From Pseudomonadota bacterium (GTDB taxonomy: Bacteria; Chloroflexota; UBA5177; JAJPKF01): DNA of 64,000 nt. A program made the translations under genes and the position numbers. Under the pieces are notes generated by a model. It was not told where the DNA came from. It worked only from the letters and a program-made list of their open reading frames with translations, and made no database searches. Location of the stretch: the NCBI GenBank assembly GCA_021323865.1, contig JAJPKF010000019.1:62001-126000 (forward strand). The letters run 5' to 3'. Positions 48,183-57,796 of this stretch are shown here, in pieces (position 1 is the first letter of the stretch; every line of letters starts with the position of its first letter).

Positions 48183-48537
48183 CAACTTTGACCTTCCCAT
48201 GCATAAAGGCGTGGAAGATACAGTGATATTTGAAAAGGCCGACTTTGGTGAACTTGTGACTGGCCTTCTTGCCGGGGTTGATGGTACCCGTGTTCCACTT
48301 GCCCTTTAATTGAGTCGCCGTATGGGCAACGGTGGTCTTGTTGACCCATGTAACCGTTTGGCCCTTCTTGATGGTGATGGTCTTGGGCGAGAACGTGAAG
48401 TTGGACCCCACGATCTTGACCACGTGCGCAGATTTTGTGGCCGTGTGACCGACGAGGGACTTGGCCGCGACCGGGCCGGCGAGGAGTGAAACGCCGAGGA
48501 ATGCGGCCAAGGCGAAGCCGGTGAAGCGAAGATGCAT
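48175..48537 (-). CDS. Secreted cupredoxin/plastocyanin-like protein
   Basis: Signal peptide; VKIVGSNFTFSPKTITIKKGQTVTWVNKTTVAHTATQ and copper-ligand motif YHCIFHAFMHGKVKV. Confidence 0.9.
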   Translation of the reverse strand: MHLRFTGFALAAFLGVSLLAGPVAAKSLVGHTATKSAHVVKIVGSNFTFSPKTITIKKGQTVTWVNKTTVAHTATQLKGKWNTGTINPGKKASHKFTKVGLFKYHCIFHAFMHGKVKVVK

Positions 48538-48647
48538 GCTGAAAGCCTCCGGTTTGTTGATCTGTTCACTCTTAGATAGCGCACCTGGATACACTGTCAA
48601 GCGTGGTAGAATCGCGCCATCGTTGACATGTCGCGCAGGAGTGCGGC

Positions 48648-51600
48648 GTGACCGTTGGTGATGTCGGCGGCGGGGAGAGAAGGGGCAGGCAGGTGATGGC
48701 GGGCGCCGGCGCAGCCTCGATTCGCATCGGGCTCCTCGGAGGATTCCGATTGTGGCGGCATGGGGCGCTCGTCGACGATGTCGCTTGGCAACGCCGGAGC
48801 GCTAAGGCAATCGTGAAGCTCCTCTCACTTCAGCCCAAGCGGCGACTGCATCGCGATGAGCTGCTCGACACGCTCTGGCCCGATGCCGATCCCCAATCCT
48901 CGGCAAACAGCTTCTACAAGGCGCTGCATCTGGCGCGGCGAGTCTTCCAGCCGGAGCTCGGCCGGCGCGAAAGCTCTGCCTTTCTGGTGCTCAGCAACAA
49001 CATCCTTCAGCTGTCGCGAGAGACGTCCGCGGTGTGGATTGACGTCGAAGCGTTTGTCGAAGCGGGTAATCGTGCGATCGAAGCGGGAGACCTGTCTGCT
49101 GCAGAAGCCGCTCTCGACCTCTATCCCGGCGAGCTGCTCCCCGAGGACCGGTACGCCGAGTGGACGCTCCGTCCCCGCGAGCGGCTGGCCGAGCGGTGGG
49201 TCGACATTCTCCAGATCGTGGCGTCGGCCCGACAGGCAGCGGGCCAGCTTCCCGAAGCCATGGCGGCCTTGCACCGTGCCCTGGAGGCGGATCCAACCCG
49301 CGAGGACCTGCATCGAGCACTCATGAGGCTGCATCTCGAGGCCGGCAATCGGGACGAAGCCCTCCGGCAATACCAGCGTTGTCGGTCAGTACTCGACGAG
49401 GAGGTCGGCGCCCAGCCGGACTCCACCACCGAGCTGTTGCGCCAACAGATAGAAGCTTCGCCCGATCAGCCGAGCGGGCCGACGGAATCGATGTGGGCCC
49501 GGGCACGGTTGCCGGCTCTCTCCTTCCCGATGAGCGACGCCCCGTTGGTTGGGCGAGACCAGACGTTGAGAGATGTTCTTGAAGCCCTCGGAGACCGGCG
49601 GCCTTCCGGCAGCCGAATGCTGCTCGTGTCGGGAGAGCCGGGAGTGGGGAAGACGCGGCTCGTCATGGCGGCGATGAAGGCGCTTGCCGATCAGGGCCGG
49701 ATGGTCCTGTGGGCGGAAAGCCATGAGCAGGAGGGCGCTCCCGCCTATGGGCCGCTTGTCGATGCCCTTGCTCCCATGCTGCTCGAGCGGTCGGAGGCAG
49801 AGTGGCCTCGCTTCCTGACGGCGTTCCCGACGTTGAGCCGGTTGATGCGACCCTCAGTCGCTGGTGAGGCGCTCAAGCCTGATTCCCCGCTCTTCGACGA
49901 CCGCTTGGCAATCCGAGCCGAAGTGATTCAGATGCTGGATGCGCTCAGTGCGCACAAAGCCGCTGTCCTCGTTTTGGACGATCTCCAGAATGCCGATCAT
50001 GCGACCCTCCAGCTGATCCACCACCTGGCTCGGGTTTCGCGGGATCACTCCTGGTTTCTCGTCGCAACCGCTCGAGAGGACCTTGGGCGACGGCAAGAGC
50101 GGTTCAGCCGCGTGGTCAGTTCGCTCCGGGCGATGGGATTACTCCAGGACGTCCGAGTGCATCTACTCGAAGAGGACGAAAGCCAGGCTCTGCTCGAACG
50201 TCTGCTCCCCGGATCACCGCTCTCGCCTCAGCTCGTCTCCCGGCTGCAGGCGTTGTCCCTGGGCAATCCCCTATTCCTCACGGAGTTGGTGGCTATGCTT
50301 CGCGAGTCGGGCGGACTGGTGTCCGAAAAGGGAGTCTGGAGCTTGAGCGAGAGCCAAGAGCTGAACCCCCCTCGTCGAGTCCAGGAACTGGTCGCCAGGC
50401 GGGTCGAGGGCCTTGGTCCCGACGTGCAGCATGTTCTCAGCGCGGCGTCGGTCGCGGGTCTCGAGGTGCAGCACGAGATCTTGAAGGCCGTCGTGGAGGT
50501 CCCGCCGAACCGCTTCGAAAGTGCCCTGGATGCGGTCCTGCAGGCCGACGTCCTGCAGGTGGTTTCCGGTGGCTACCGGTTTCGACATCCTCTTGTCCGG
50601 AGCAGCATCTATGAGCTAATGTCTGCCTCTCGTCGCCGTAGGCTGCACCTTCAGATCGGTGAGGTGATGGAGGCGCATGGCGGCAACCCGGCGGACCTCC
50701 TTGCGTACCACTTCACGCGAAGCGCTTCGTCCGAGAAAGCAGTCAGGTATCTGGAAGAAGCCGCCGACCGAGCCTTCGCGCATCACGCGAACGACTTAGC
50801 CCGCTCGTCCTATGCCGATCTGGTCTTCCGGCTTCGGCTCCTGCATCGGGATCGAGAACAGGCTCGAGCCTTGGAGAAACTGGCCCAGGTTCTGGCCACG
50901 ATGGCTCGATATCAGGAAGCGATCGAGGCGCTAGAACAGGCGAGCCGGCTCTACGAGGCGGAGTGCTTGACCGACGAGCGATATCGGACCCTCGCGGCGC
51001 TCGGTCGCGTCGCGGCCGTCATGGGCAGGCCGGAGCTCGGTCTCGTCCGACTGGGTCCGCTGTTGACGCAGACCGAGTGGCGCCCGTCAGGGGTATCCCG
51101 GGCGGTGCTGGGAGATGTCTACGCGTCCGGGTCCCGCCTTGAATATGCCCGAGGGCAGCCGCTTCGAGAGCTTGCATTTGCCGAAAGGGCGGAACAGCTC
51201 CTGGCCGGCACAGAGGAACCGACACTCGGAGAGGTATTGGTCCGGAAAGGCACCGCCCTGGTGGAGCTCGGACGGCGTGACGAGGGCATCGAGGCACTTC
51301 AGCATGCCGTGAGCCTGAGCTCGGCGCAGAATAACCTGACGACGCTGTGTATCGCGCTTAACAACCTCACCGAGATCCAGCGGCGGGGTGGACAGCTCAA
51401 CATCGCCCGCGAGACGGTTTTGAGCGCTCAGGACACCGCGCGCAGGTTGGGTGACCCGGCTCGTCTCGCCATGATGACCTGCACGCGGGGCGTTGTGGAG
51501 TTTCTCCGCGGGCGCTGGCCGGCGGCTCGTGAGCTGCTGCGCGAAGCGGTAGGCCTGATCCGAGATGTCGACGCTTTCTGGTCGGCCGCATACCCACTTC

Positions 51601-52235
51601 TGGAGCTGGGACGGCTGGAGCTCTACTGCGATGAGCCGGACGCAATCAGGAGGCTCGAAGACACATTGGAGATCGCTCGTTCTCGGGCCGACCGCCACGT
51701 CCTAACGGAAGCCCATTGCCTGCTGGCACAGGCAGCCATGGGCCGACGAGATCTCGGCACGGCGGCGCTCTGGCTGGATCGACTCGAAGCGGACGAGAGT
51801 CTCTCTGCTGACACAATCGCACCAGTGACGGCAAATGCACGAGCCGCGCTCATGCTCGCCTCGGGCAATCTCGACGAGGCCCTGAGCTTGAGCGAGCGCT
51901 CTGCAGAGGTGGCCGGCCTACGGCGCGATGTGCTGAGTGAGCTGGAGGCGGAACGACTTCGGGCCGCTGCGCTTTTCGCGCTCGGAGAAGAGGTGACCGC
52001 TCTGGATGTCATCGAGCCGGTAGCGGAACGGACGGCCGCCGTCGGCTTCACCCAGGGCTATGCGCGGTGCCTCTGGACCTGGGGACACATCCAAGCCGGC
52101 GGAAGTCGAGAAGGCCACGAACACACGCGACGGAGTGAGGAGCTGTTTGATCGGCTTGGCTCACGCCTCGACCCGATTCTTTTGCAGGTCTGCAATCCGA
52201 ATGCCGATCGGCAGCTGCTCATCTCGTCGGCCTAG
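48648..52235 (+). CDS. BTAD-AAA large transcriptional regulator (OmpR-like winged helix + BTAD + ATPase + TPR)
   Basis: IRIGLLGGFRLWRHGALVDDVAWQRRSAKAIVKLLSLQPKRRLHRDELLDTLWPDADPQSSANSFYKALHLARR; Walker A VSGEPGVGKTRLV; TPR-like C-terminus. Start could be internal at MAGAGAAS. Confidence 0.9.
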   Translation: MTVGDVGGGERRGRQVMAGAGAASIRIGLLGGFRLWRHGALVDDVAWQRRSAKAIVKLLSLQPKRRLHRDELLDTLWPDADPQSSANSFYKALHLARRVFQPELGRRESSAFLVLSNNILQLSRETSAVWIDVEAFVEAGNRAIEAGDLSAAEAALDLYPGELLPEDRYAEWTLRPRERLAERWVDILQIVASARQAAGQLPEAMAALHRALEADPTREDLHRALMRLHLEAGNRDEALRQYQRCRSVLDEEVGAQPDSTTELLRQQIEASPDQPSGPTESMWARARLPALSFPMSDAPLVGRDQTLRDVLEALGDRRPSGSRMLLVSGEPGVGKTRLVMAAMKALADQGRMVLWAESHEQEGAPAYGPLVDALAPMLLERSEAEWPRFLTAFPTLSRLMRPSVAGEALKPDSPLFDDRLAIRAEVIQMLDALSAHKAAVLVLDDLQNADHATLQLIHHLARVSRDHSWFLVATAREDLGRRQERFSRVVSSLRAMGLLQDVRVHLLEEDESQALLERLLPGSPLSPQLVSRLQALSLGNPLFLTELVAMLRESGGLVSEKGVWSLSESQELNPPRRVQELVARRVEGLGPDVQHVLSAASVAGLEVQHEILKAVVEVPPNRFESALDAVLQADVLQVVSGGYRFRHPLVRSSIYELMSASRRRRLHLQIGEVMEAHGGNPADLLAYHFTRSASSEKAVRYLEEAADRAFAHHANDLARSSYADLVFRLRLLHRDREQARALEKLAQVLATMARYQEAIEALEQASRLYEAECLTDERYRTLAALGRVAAVMGRPELGLVRLGPLLTQTEWRPSGVSRAVLGDVYASGSRLEYARGQPLRELAFAERAEQLLAGTEEPTLGEVLVRKGTALVELGRRDEGIEALQHAVSLSSAQNNLTTLCIALNNLTEIQRRGGQLNIARETVLSAQDTARRLGDPARLAMMTCTRGVVEFLRGRWPAARELLREAVGLIRDVDAFWSAAYPLLELGRLELYCDEPDAIRRLEDTLEIARSRADRHVLTEAHCLLAQAAMGRRDLGTAALWLDRLEADESLSADTIAPVTANARAALMLASGNLDEALSLSERSAEVAGLRRDVLSELEAERLRAAALFALGEEVTALDVIEPVAERTAAVGFTQGYARCLWTWGHIQAGGSREGHEHTRRSEELFDRLGSRLDPILLQVCNPNADRQLLISSA

Positions 52236-52323
52236 GCAACCATCCTTCAGTTGGGACTCTGCCAAGGCCCTTGGCCCAGATGCGGATTCTGGCGGATCCC
52301 GCGGCGGAGGCTGTTTTGCTGCT

Positions 52324-52803
52324 CTACGCCGTCGAATGTGTTGGCGTGGGCGGCGCCTGAGGCTCCAGTTCTGGAAGCGCCCGCTCCAGCTTTCGGAGAA
52401 GGCGGTGGAGATCGGCCTGATCTTGCCGGCTCAAGGCCGACAGGCATGCCTCGATCCGCGCTTCGTGTGCCGGGATGATCCGACAGCTCAGATCCTGGCC
52501 CTTCTCGGTCAGGCGGAGCCGATTGGTACGGCCTTCCTGTACCCGTTCCACGACGCCTTCGCGCTCCATCCGATCCAAGAGCTGGCAGATGTTGCCTTTA
52601 GTCACCAGGAGGGAGTCGGCCAGCTCCTGCTGGGTAATTCCCGGCCTCCCGGCCACGTGGGCGAGCACATCGAACTGAGCCAGGCTCACGTCCGAGCAGC
52701 GAAGCCCAATGGTTGCCCGACGTTCAATCTTCTGAAACACGCGGGCGAGGCGCAGCCAGGTGAGAAGCCCAAGAGTGGCCGGCATGTGTCGAGCAGTATT
52801 CAT
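52324..52803 (-). CDS. MarR family transcriptional regulator
   Basis: CSDVSLAQFDVLAHVAGRPGITQQELADSLLVTKGNICQLLDRMEREGVVERVQEGRTNRLRLTEKGQDL. Confidence 0.92.
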   Translation of the reverse strand: MNTARHMPATLGLLTWLRLARVFQKIERRATIGLRCSDVSLAQFDVLAHVAGRPGITQQELADSLLVTKGNICQLLDRMEREGVVERVQEGRTNRLRLTEKGQDLSCRIIPAHEARIEACLSALSRQDQADLHRLLRKLERALPELEPQAPPTPTHSTA

Positions 52804-52815
52804 GGATCCTATATA

Positions 52816-52829
52816 GTTTATTGCTAAAC
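52816..52829. promoter_or_regulatory. Putative MarR operator inverted repeat
   Basis: GTTTA-TTGC-TAAAC, 13 bp upstream of the MarR ATG. Confidence 0.5.
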
Positions 52830-52905
52830 ATAAAGAAAGTCCATGCCTCGGCTTGGCACAGCCTATGCTCCAAATCAGCCAGCCCACAATCCTGAGGAGT
52901 GAGAA

Positions 52906-53292
52906 ATGGCTACGTCAACCAAGACTAAACAGACTGAGTCGGGACTTTCCGATTCGGCCAAGCGTGCGAAGTGGATCGATTCCCCGGACGACCATGAGGA
53001 TCGGAACGGTCAGACGCTGGCGACGCGCAATCACGAAGTCATCCAAAAATGGGCAGAAGCGCGGGGAGCGATGCCGGCTACGGTTGCAGGGACAGAACAT
53101 GGAGACCGAGCCGGCGTCCTGCGAATGAACTTTCCGGGTTACGGAGGCGATGATCTTCAGGAGATCAGCTGGGACGAGTGGTTCCGGCCGTTCGATGAAC
53201 GTAACCTGGTGTTCCTCTTTCAAGAGAACAAGTCCGACGGTAGTGAGAGCAACTTCTTCCGACTCGACAATCCAGATCGTGAGGATGGCTAG
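52906..53292 (+). CDS. Conserved hypothetical protein (NHEVIQKWAEARGAMPATV...ISWDEWFRPFDERNL family)
   Basis: Motif order resembles small bacterial proteins often annotated as hypothetical or mis-annotated as branching-enzyme fragments. Confidence 0.7.
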   Translation: MATSTKTKQTESGLSDSAKRAKWIDSPDDHEDRNGQTLATRNHEVIQKWAEARGAMPATVAGTEHGDRAGVLRMNFPGYGGDDLQEISWDEWFRPFDERNLVFLFQENKSDGSESNFFRLDNPDREDG

Positions 53293-53330
53293 GTCTCGCC
53301 TGGTCGGGTAACCGGATAGCATGACGCGGT

Positions 53331-53627
53331 ATGGGGAGCGCTACGGCGAACCCGGGATCGGATCGGCCCTCTGCAGGGAATGCTCTTGTCGAGGCGGTCC
53401 GGGATCTTTGGGCGCAGGTGATTCGCTCGAGCGACGATGAGGTGGTTTTCTACGACCATGACGGCGCCGGTGCTCGGGTGAGGAGGACCGAACAGGGATT
53501 CCGGATCGGCTGGGTCACCGAGACCGAGGGCCAGGCGACATGGTTCGAAAGCGACCGGGTGTTCCCAGACCCAAGACAAGCGGTCTTCTATGCGTTTCAG
53601 GGTCGAGATCGTGCGGCTGAACGCTAG
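53331..53627 (+). CDS. Hypothetical protein (98 aa)
   Basis: ATG-start ORF; acidic beta-rich protein; no family recognised. Confidence 0.5.
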   Translation: MGSATANPGSDRPSAGNALVEAVRDLWAQVIRSSDDEVVFYDHDGAGARVRRTEQGFRIGWVTETEGQATWFESDRVFPDPRQAVFYAFQGRDRAAER

Positions 53628-53639
53628 CCGCACGTAGGC

Positions 53640-53984
53640 CTAGTCGGGAATGGTCCGAAAAAAGCAGGTTTCTGCTCCCGTGTGGCACATGGCAGTCGCA
53701 CCGGTGGCCGGAGAAACCACCGCCAGGAGAGCATCGCCGTCGCAATCCAACCGGAGGTCTCGGACAAGCAGATAGTTGCCCGAGTTACGGCCCTTCAGCC
53801 AGATCTCGCTCCGGCTGCGGCTCCACAAGTGCAACCGGCCGGTGGTACGGGTCAACTGGAGGGCCTCCTCATTCGCATAGCCAACCATGAGCACGTAGCG
53901 CGTTTCGGAGTCTTGAACGACAACCGGGACCAGCCCGGCGCCCTTGGCAAAGTCGATGGCCTTTGGCGTGAGCGGATCACTCAT
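53640..53984 (-). CDS. hisI: Phosphoribosyl-AMP cyclohydrolase
   Basis: [60 protein letters not shown]. Confidence 0.96.
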   Translation of the reverse strand: MSDPLTPKAIDFAKGAGLVPVVVQDSETRYVLMVGYANEEALQLTRTTGRLHLWSRSRSEIWLKGRNSGNYLLVRDLRLDCDGDALLAVVSPATGATAMCHTGAETCFFRTIPD

Positions 53985-54781
53985 GGAACGTCGTGATTCC
54001 CGACTGAGAGGAGCGCCGCGGGCGGCTCGAGGCGGACAGGGATGCCGGCCGAGGCGAGATGCTCCTTGACTTCAAGGATGGTCAGCATTCCGTAATGGAA
54101 GAGTGATGCGGCGAGAACGGCATCCGCCTGGCCATCGAGAATGGCGGCTGCAAAGTCCTCCGGTGACCCCGCTCCGCCTGATGCGATGACAGGCACGGGA
54201 ACACGCTCAGAGATTGCCCTCAGTAGCTCGAGATCGTAGCCGCGCCGACCGCCGTCGGCATCCATGCTGGTCAAGAGAATCTCTCCCGCGCCTCTGGACG
54301 CGCCTTCCACAGCCCAGGTGATGGCATCGAGGCCCGTCGCCCTCCGGCCTCCCTCGACAAACACCTCCCAGCCTTCGACTCTTCGCCGTGCGTCAATGGC
54401 CAGAACCACGCACTGGCTTCCGAATGACTCGGCCGCCTCATTCAGCAGCTCTGGGCGCTTGACCGCCGCAGAGTTCACACTCACTTTGTCGGCTCCCGCG
54501 TCAAGAGCCGCCCGGGCTTCCAGGACGGTTCGAATGCCGCCTCCCACGGTGAGTGGAATGAAGATCTGCCGAGCGGTCCGCGAAACCACATCCAACACGG
54601 TCGTGCGGCCCTCAGGCGCCGCGCTGATGTCGAGGAACACGATCTCGTCGGCGCCTTCGTCGTAGTATCGGCTTGCCAGCTCAACGGGATCTCCCGCTGG
54701 TTGGAGCGAGTCGAATTGGACGCCCTTCACGACCTGCGAGCCGGCGACATCGAGGCACGGGATGACGCGTTTAGCCAGCAC
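53981..54781 (-). CDS. hisF: Imidazole glycerol phosphate synthase cyclase subunit
   Basis: [47 protein letters not shown] start overlapping hisA stop chosen. Confidence 0.95.
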   Translation of the reverse strand: MLAKRVIPCLDVAGSQVVKGVQFDSLQPAGDPVELASRYYDEGADEIVFLDISAAPEGRTTVLDVVSRTARQIFIPLTVGGGIRTVLEARAALDAGADKVSVNSAAVKRPELLNEAAESFGSQCVVLAIDARRRVEGWEVFVEGGRRATGLDAITWAVEGASRGAGEILLTSMDADGGRRGYDLELLRAISERVPVPVIASGGAGSPEDFAAAILDGQADAVLAASLFHYGMLTILEVKEHLASAGIPVRLEPPAALLSVGNHDVP

Positions 54782-55481
54782 CTGCCGCCACCGCTTGTGC
54801 GAGATCCAGACTTCCTTCATATAGCGCCCGCCCGATGATCGCCGCCTCGGCTCCCACCTGCTTAAGAGCGTGAATGTGCTCCAGTGTGCTTACGCCACCC
54901 GAAGCAATCACGGGGCGGTCGGCAGCCTCGATGACGGTGCGAAGCAGCTCGGCGTTGGGTGCGGTGAGGGTTCCGTCTCTACTGACGTCCGTCACCAGAA
55001 ATCGCCCGACCCCGGAGTTGATCAGCCGCTTTGCCAGCTCAGAGGGCGTCTGGGAGGAGGTTCGAGCCCAACCTCTTGTTGCCACGTTCCCCGCCTTGAC
55101 GTCGATCGCGACCACGATGTGTTGTCCGTGTAGAGCCACCGCGCGGCGAAGCATCGTCTCATCTTCGATCGCCTGTGTGCCGACAACCACGCGTTCCACG
55201 CCTGCTTCGACGAGGAACTGTACCGTCTCCAAGGTGCGCACGCCCCCGCCCGCCTGAATCCGGCATCCCTTGGACGCGAGGCGACCAACGAGGGCCAGAT
55301 GTTTCGGTGTGCCGTCTCGTGCGCCATCCAGGTCGACGACATGAATGAGACTGGCGCCGGCTTCCATCCAGCGCGCGGCCCACTCTTCAGGATCTCCGTA
55401 ATCGATGGGCGCTTCGAAATTCCCTTGAATCAGCCGAACAGCGCGGCCCCCGAAGAGATCAATAGAGGGAATGATGAGCAT
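54771..55481 (-). CDS. hisA: ProFAR isomerase
   Basis: [67 protein letters not shown]. Confidence 0.95.
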   Translation of the reverse strand: MLIIPSIDLFGGRAVRLIQGNFEAPIDYGDPEEWAARWMEAGASLIHVVDLDGARDGTPKHLALVGRLASKGCRIQAGGGVRTLETVQFLVEAGVERVVVGTQAIEDETMLRRAVALHGQHIVVAIDVKAGNVATRGWARTSSQTPSELAKRLINSGVGRFLVTDVSRDGTLTAPNAELLRTVIEAADRPVIASGGVSTLEHIHALKQVGAEAAIIGRALYEGSLDLAQAVAAGAG

Positions 55482-56077
55482 CAGACGAGGGCCAGAAAGT
55501 TCGAAAGCAGCCGGAGGCCCTGAGCCGCGCTCTTCTCTGGATGAAATTGCGTGGCCCAGAACCGGCCCTGTCTGAGTGCGCTGGGAAATTGGATGCCGTA
55601 GTCTGTCCAGCCACAGGCGGCGTCCTCCTCCACGGAACAATAATAGGAGTGGACGAAGTAGAAGTAGGTGCCGCTGGGGATGCCGGCGAAGAGCGGGTCG
55701 TCGCGATGTTCCACGCGGTTCCAGCCGATCTGGGGAATCTTCAGCCGAGCCGTCCCCGCCTCGAACCGGCGGCATTCCCCGCGGACGAGACCGAGGCACG
55801 GAGTTGGCCCCTCCTGACTACGATCGAGGGCCAGCTGCATGCCAAGGCAAATGCCGAGAGCCGGAACACCGCTGCTGATTGCCGTTCGAAGCGCCTGTCC
55901 AATGCCATTCGATTCCAGAGTGGACATGGCGGCAGGAGCGGCGCCCTGGCCTGGGAAAACGAGGACAGGGGCGCGAGATACCAGCTCCGGATCAGTCGTG
56001 ATTTCGGCTTGGCAGCCAACCTGAAGGAAAGCACTCCGGACACTGGCGAGGTTGCCGTGCCCGGCATCCACGATCAC
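55481..56077 (-). CDS. hisH: Imidazole glycerol phosphate synthase amidotransferase subunit (start approximate)
   Basis: VVIVDAGHGNLASVRSAFLQVG, VFPGQGA, GVPALGICLGMQLAL, FWATQFHPEKSAAQGLRLL. Confidence 0.94.
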   Translation of the reverse strand: MIVDAGHGNLASVRSAFLQVGCQAEITTDPELVSRAPVLVFPGQGAAPAAMSTLESNGIGQALRTAISSGVPALGICLGMQLALDRSQEGPTPCLGLVRGECRRFEAGTARLKIPQIGWNRVEHRDDPLFAGIPSGTYFYFVHSYYCSVEEDAACGWTDYGIQFPSALRQGRFWATQFHPEKSAAQGLRLLSNFLALV

Positions 56078-56093
56078 GACTCGCCGTCGGCGC

Positions 56094-56696
56094 TCAATCA
56101 AGCCGGCCCTTGGTGGAGGGGATGGTGTCACGGCCGGTTTCAGCTGCCGCCATGCGCAGGGCTCGGGCCGCGGACTTGAAGACCGCTTCGATGATGTGAT
56201 GGCTGTTGCGACCCCGAATAAGATCGATATGCAAATTGAAGCGCCCATGATTGGCAAATGCGGCGAAGAAGTCCTCGCACAGCTCGGTGTCGAAGTCCCC
56301 CAGGCGCTTTGCCCGCACCGGGGCCTGGAACCAACAGTAGGGCCGTCCCGAGAGATCGATGACCGTTCGCGCGAGGGCCTCATCCATGGGCACGTAGGCC
56401 CAACCATACCGGTTGATCCCCGCCCGTTTTCCCAGGGCTTCGTGGAGAGCTTGGCCCAGCACAATTCCGCAATCTTCGACCGTGTGATGTGGGTCCACCT
56501 CCAGATCGCCCTTTGCTTGCACAGTCAGATCGAACCCGCCATGCGTCGCCAGAAGGGTCAGCATGTGGTCAAAGAAACCGATGCCGGTGGCGATGTGGGC
56601 AACAGCGCCTCCGTCTAGATTCACGGAGACGGAGATATCCGTCTCTCGAGTGGCGCGTGTCACGGTACGGCGGCGGCCGGCCGTCTCGGTCGTCAC
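56094..56696 (-). CDS. hisB: Imidazoleglycerol-phosphate dehydratase
   Basis: GIGFFDHMLTLLATHGGFDL, DPHHTVEDCGIVLGQAL, HIDLIRGRNSHHIIEAVFKSAARALR. Confidence 0.97.
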   Translation of the reverse strand: MTTETAGRRRTVTRATRETDISVSVNLDGGAVAHIATGIGFFDHMLTLLATHGGFDLTVQAKGDLEVDPHHTVEDCGIVLGQALHEALGKRAGINRYGWAYVPMDEALARTVIDLSGRPYCWFQAPVRAKRLGDFDTELCEDFFAAFANHGRFNLHIDLIRGRNSHHIIEAVFKSAARALRMAAAETGRDTIPSTKGRLD

Positions 56697-57796
56697 TGCG
56701 CCGCCGGCTCCAGCCGGCTTTCCGTGAGCTCGATCTCGACCGTACGCAACGCGGAAAGGAGTCGCTCAACTTCCGCATCGGTTCCCACACTGATGCGCAA
56801 AGCCGGCGGCTGGTCGAATCTCCGGACAAGCACGCCTTTCCTCAACAGCGCCTGGTAGACACGGTCGAGGTCGATCCCCTCACGCATTCTGCAGTACACA
56901 AAATTGGCGTCGGTCGGCGAGGGACTCAGGAGCGAGTTCGACTGGAGGCTCAGATGGAGAGTGTGAGCTGTCCGCCGTACCCTTGCCACGGCATCGCCCT
57001 TGGAGTGCCTTAGTGCGGCCAGACCGGCGGCTTGGGCCACAGAACTGACGGTATAGGCCGGCTTGACGCGCCTCATCGCGTCGGCGACCTCTTTCGAGAA
57101 GAGCCCGTAGCCCAACCGGAGACCGGCCAAACCAGCCCACTTGCTGAACGTCCGCACGATCATCAGACGGGGATGGCCTTCCAGCAGGGCACGGGCCGAG
57201 CAATCGGCAAACTCGACGTAGGCTTCGTCAACCAGGATGTGAGGGCCCAGCGCAAGCAGCCGCTCGACGTCGGCCAGCTGCGTCTGATTGCCGGTTGGAT
57301 TGTTGGGGCTGCAGAGAACGATCAGCTTGGTGCGCTTCGTCAGCGCTTCTCGAGCCGACTCCACATCGACACGGAAGGCGTCGTCGCGCGGGACGTGCAC
57401 CACCGAAGCTCGACTCAGGCCGGCGGCCACGGAATAGAAGCCGAAGGTGGGAGGGAAGGAGATGATCTCGTCCCCCGGATCGAGAAAGAGACGAAAAATC
57501 ACGTCGATGATCTCGTCGCCACCGGCGCCAACGACGACCCGTCCCGGCTCGAGGTCGACATATTGCGCGATCGCATCCACAAGCGCCGTTACGCTGTTAT
57601 CTGGATAGCGATGGAATTGCACGTGACGCACCGCTTCGAGCACGTCCGGATGCGGCCCGTAGGGGTTCTCGTTCTGGTTGAGCTTTACCCAATCGTCCAC
57701 CAGGACGCCATAGCGCCCCGCCAGTGTCTCGAGGGGCGTCACGGCTCGATAGGGGGCGACGCGCGACAGGTCAGAGCGAAATGGGGGGCTCCTCAT
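56693..57796 (-). CDS. hisC: Histidinol-phosphate aminotransferase
   Basis: KLNQNENPYGPHPDVLEAV, LCSPNNPTGNQT, VDEAYVEFAD, RTFSKWAGLAGLRLGYG. Confidence 0.95.
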   Translation of the reverse strand: MRSPPFRSDLSRVAPYRAVTPLETLAGRYGVLVDDWVKLNQNENPYGPHPDVLEAVRHVQFHRYPDNSVTALVDAIAQYVDLEPGRVVVGAGGDEIIDVIFRLFLDPGDEIISFPPTFGFYSVAAGLSRASVVHVPRDDAFRVDVESAREALTKRTKLIVLCSPNNPTGNQTQLADVERLLALGPHILVDEAYVEFADCSARALLEGHPRLMIVRTFSKWAGLAGLRLGYGLFSKEVADAMRRVKPAYTVSSVAQAAGLAALRHSKGDAVARVRRTAHTLHLSLQSNSLLSPSPTDANFVYCRMREGIDLDRVYQALLRKGVLVRRFDQPPALRISVGTDAEVERLLSALRTVEIELTESRLEPAAQ

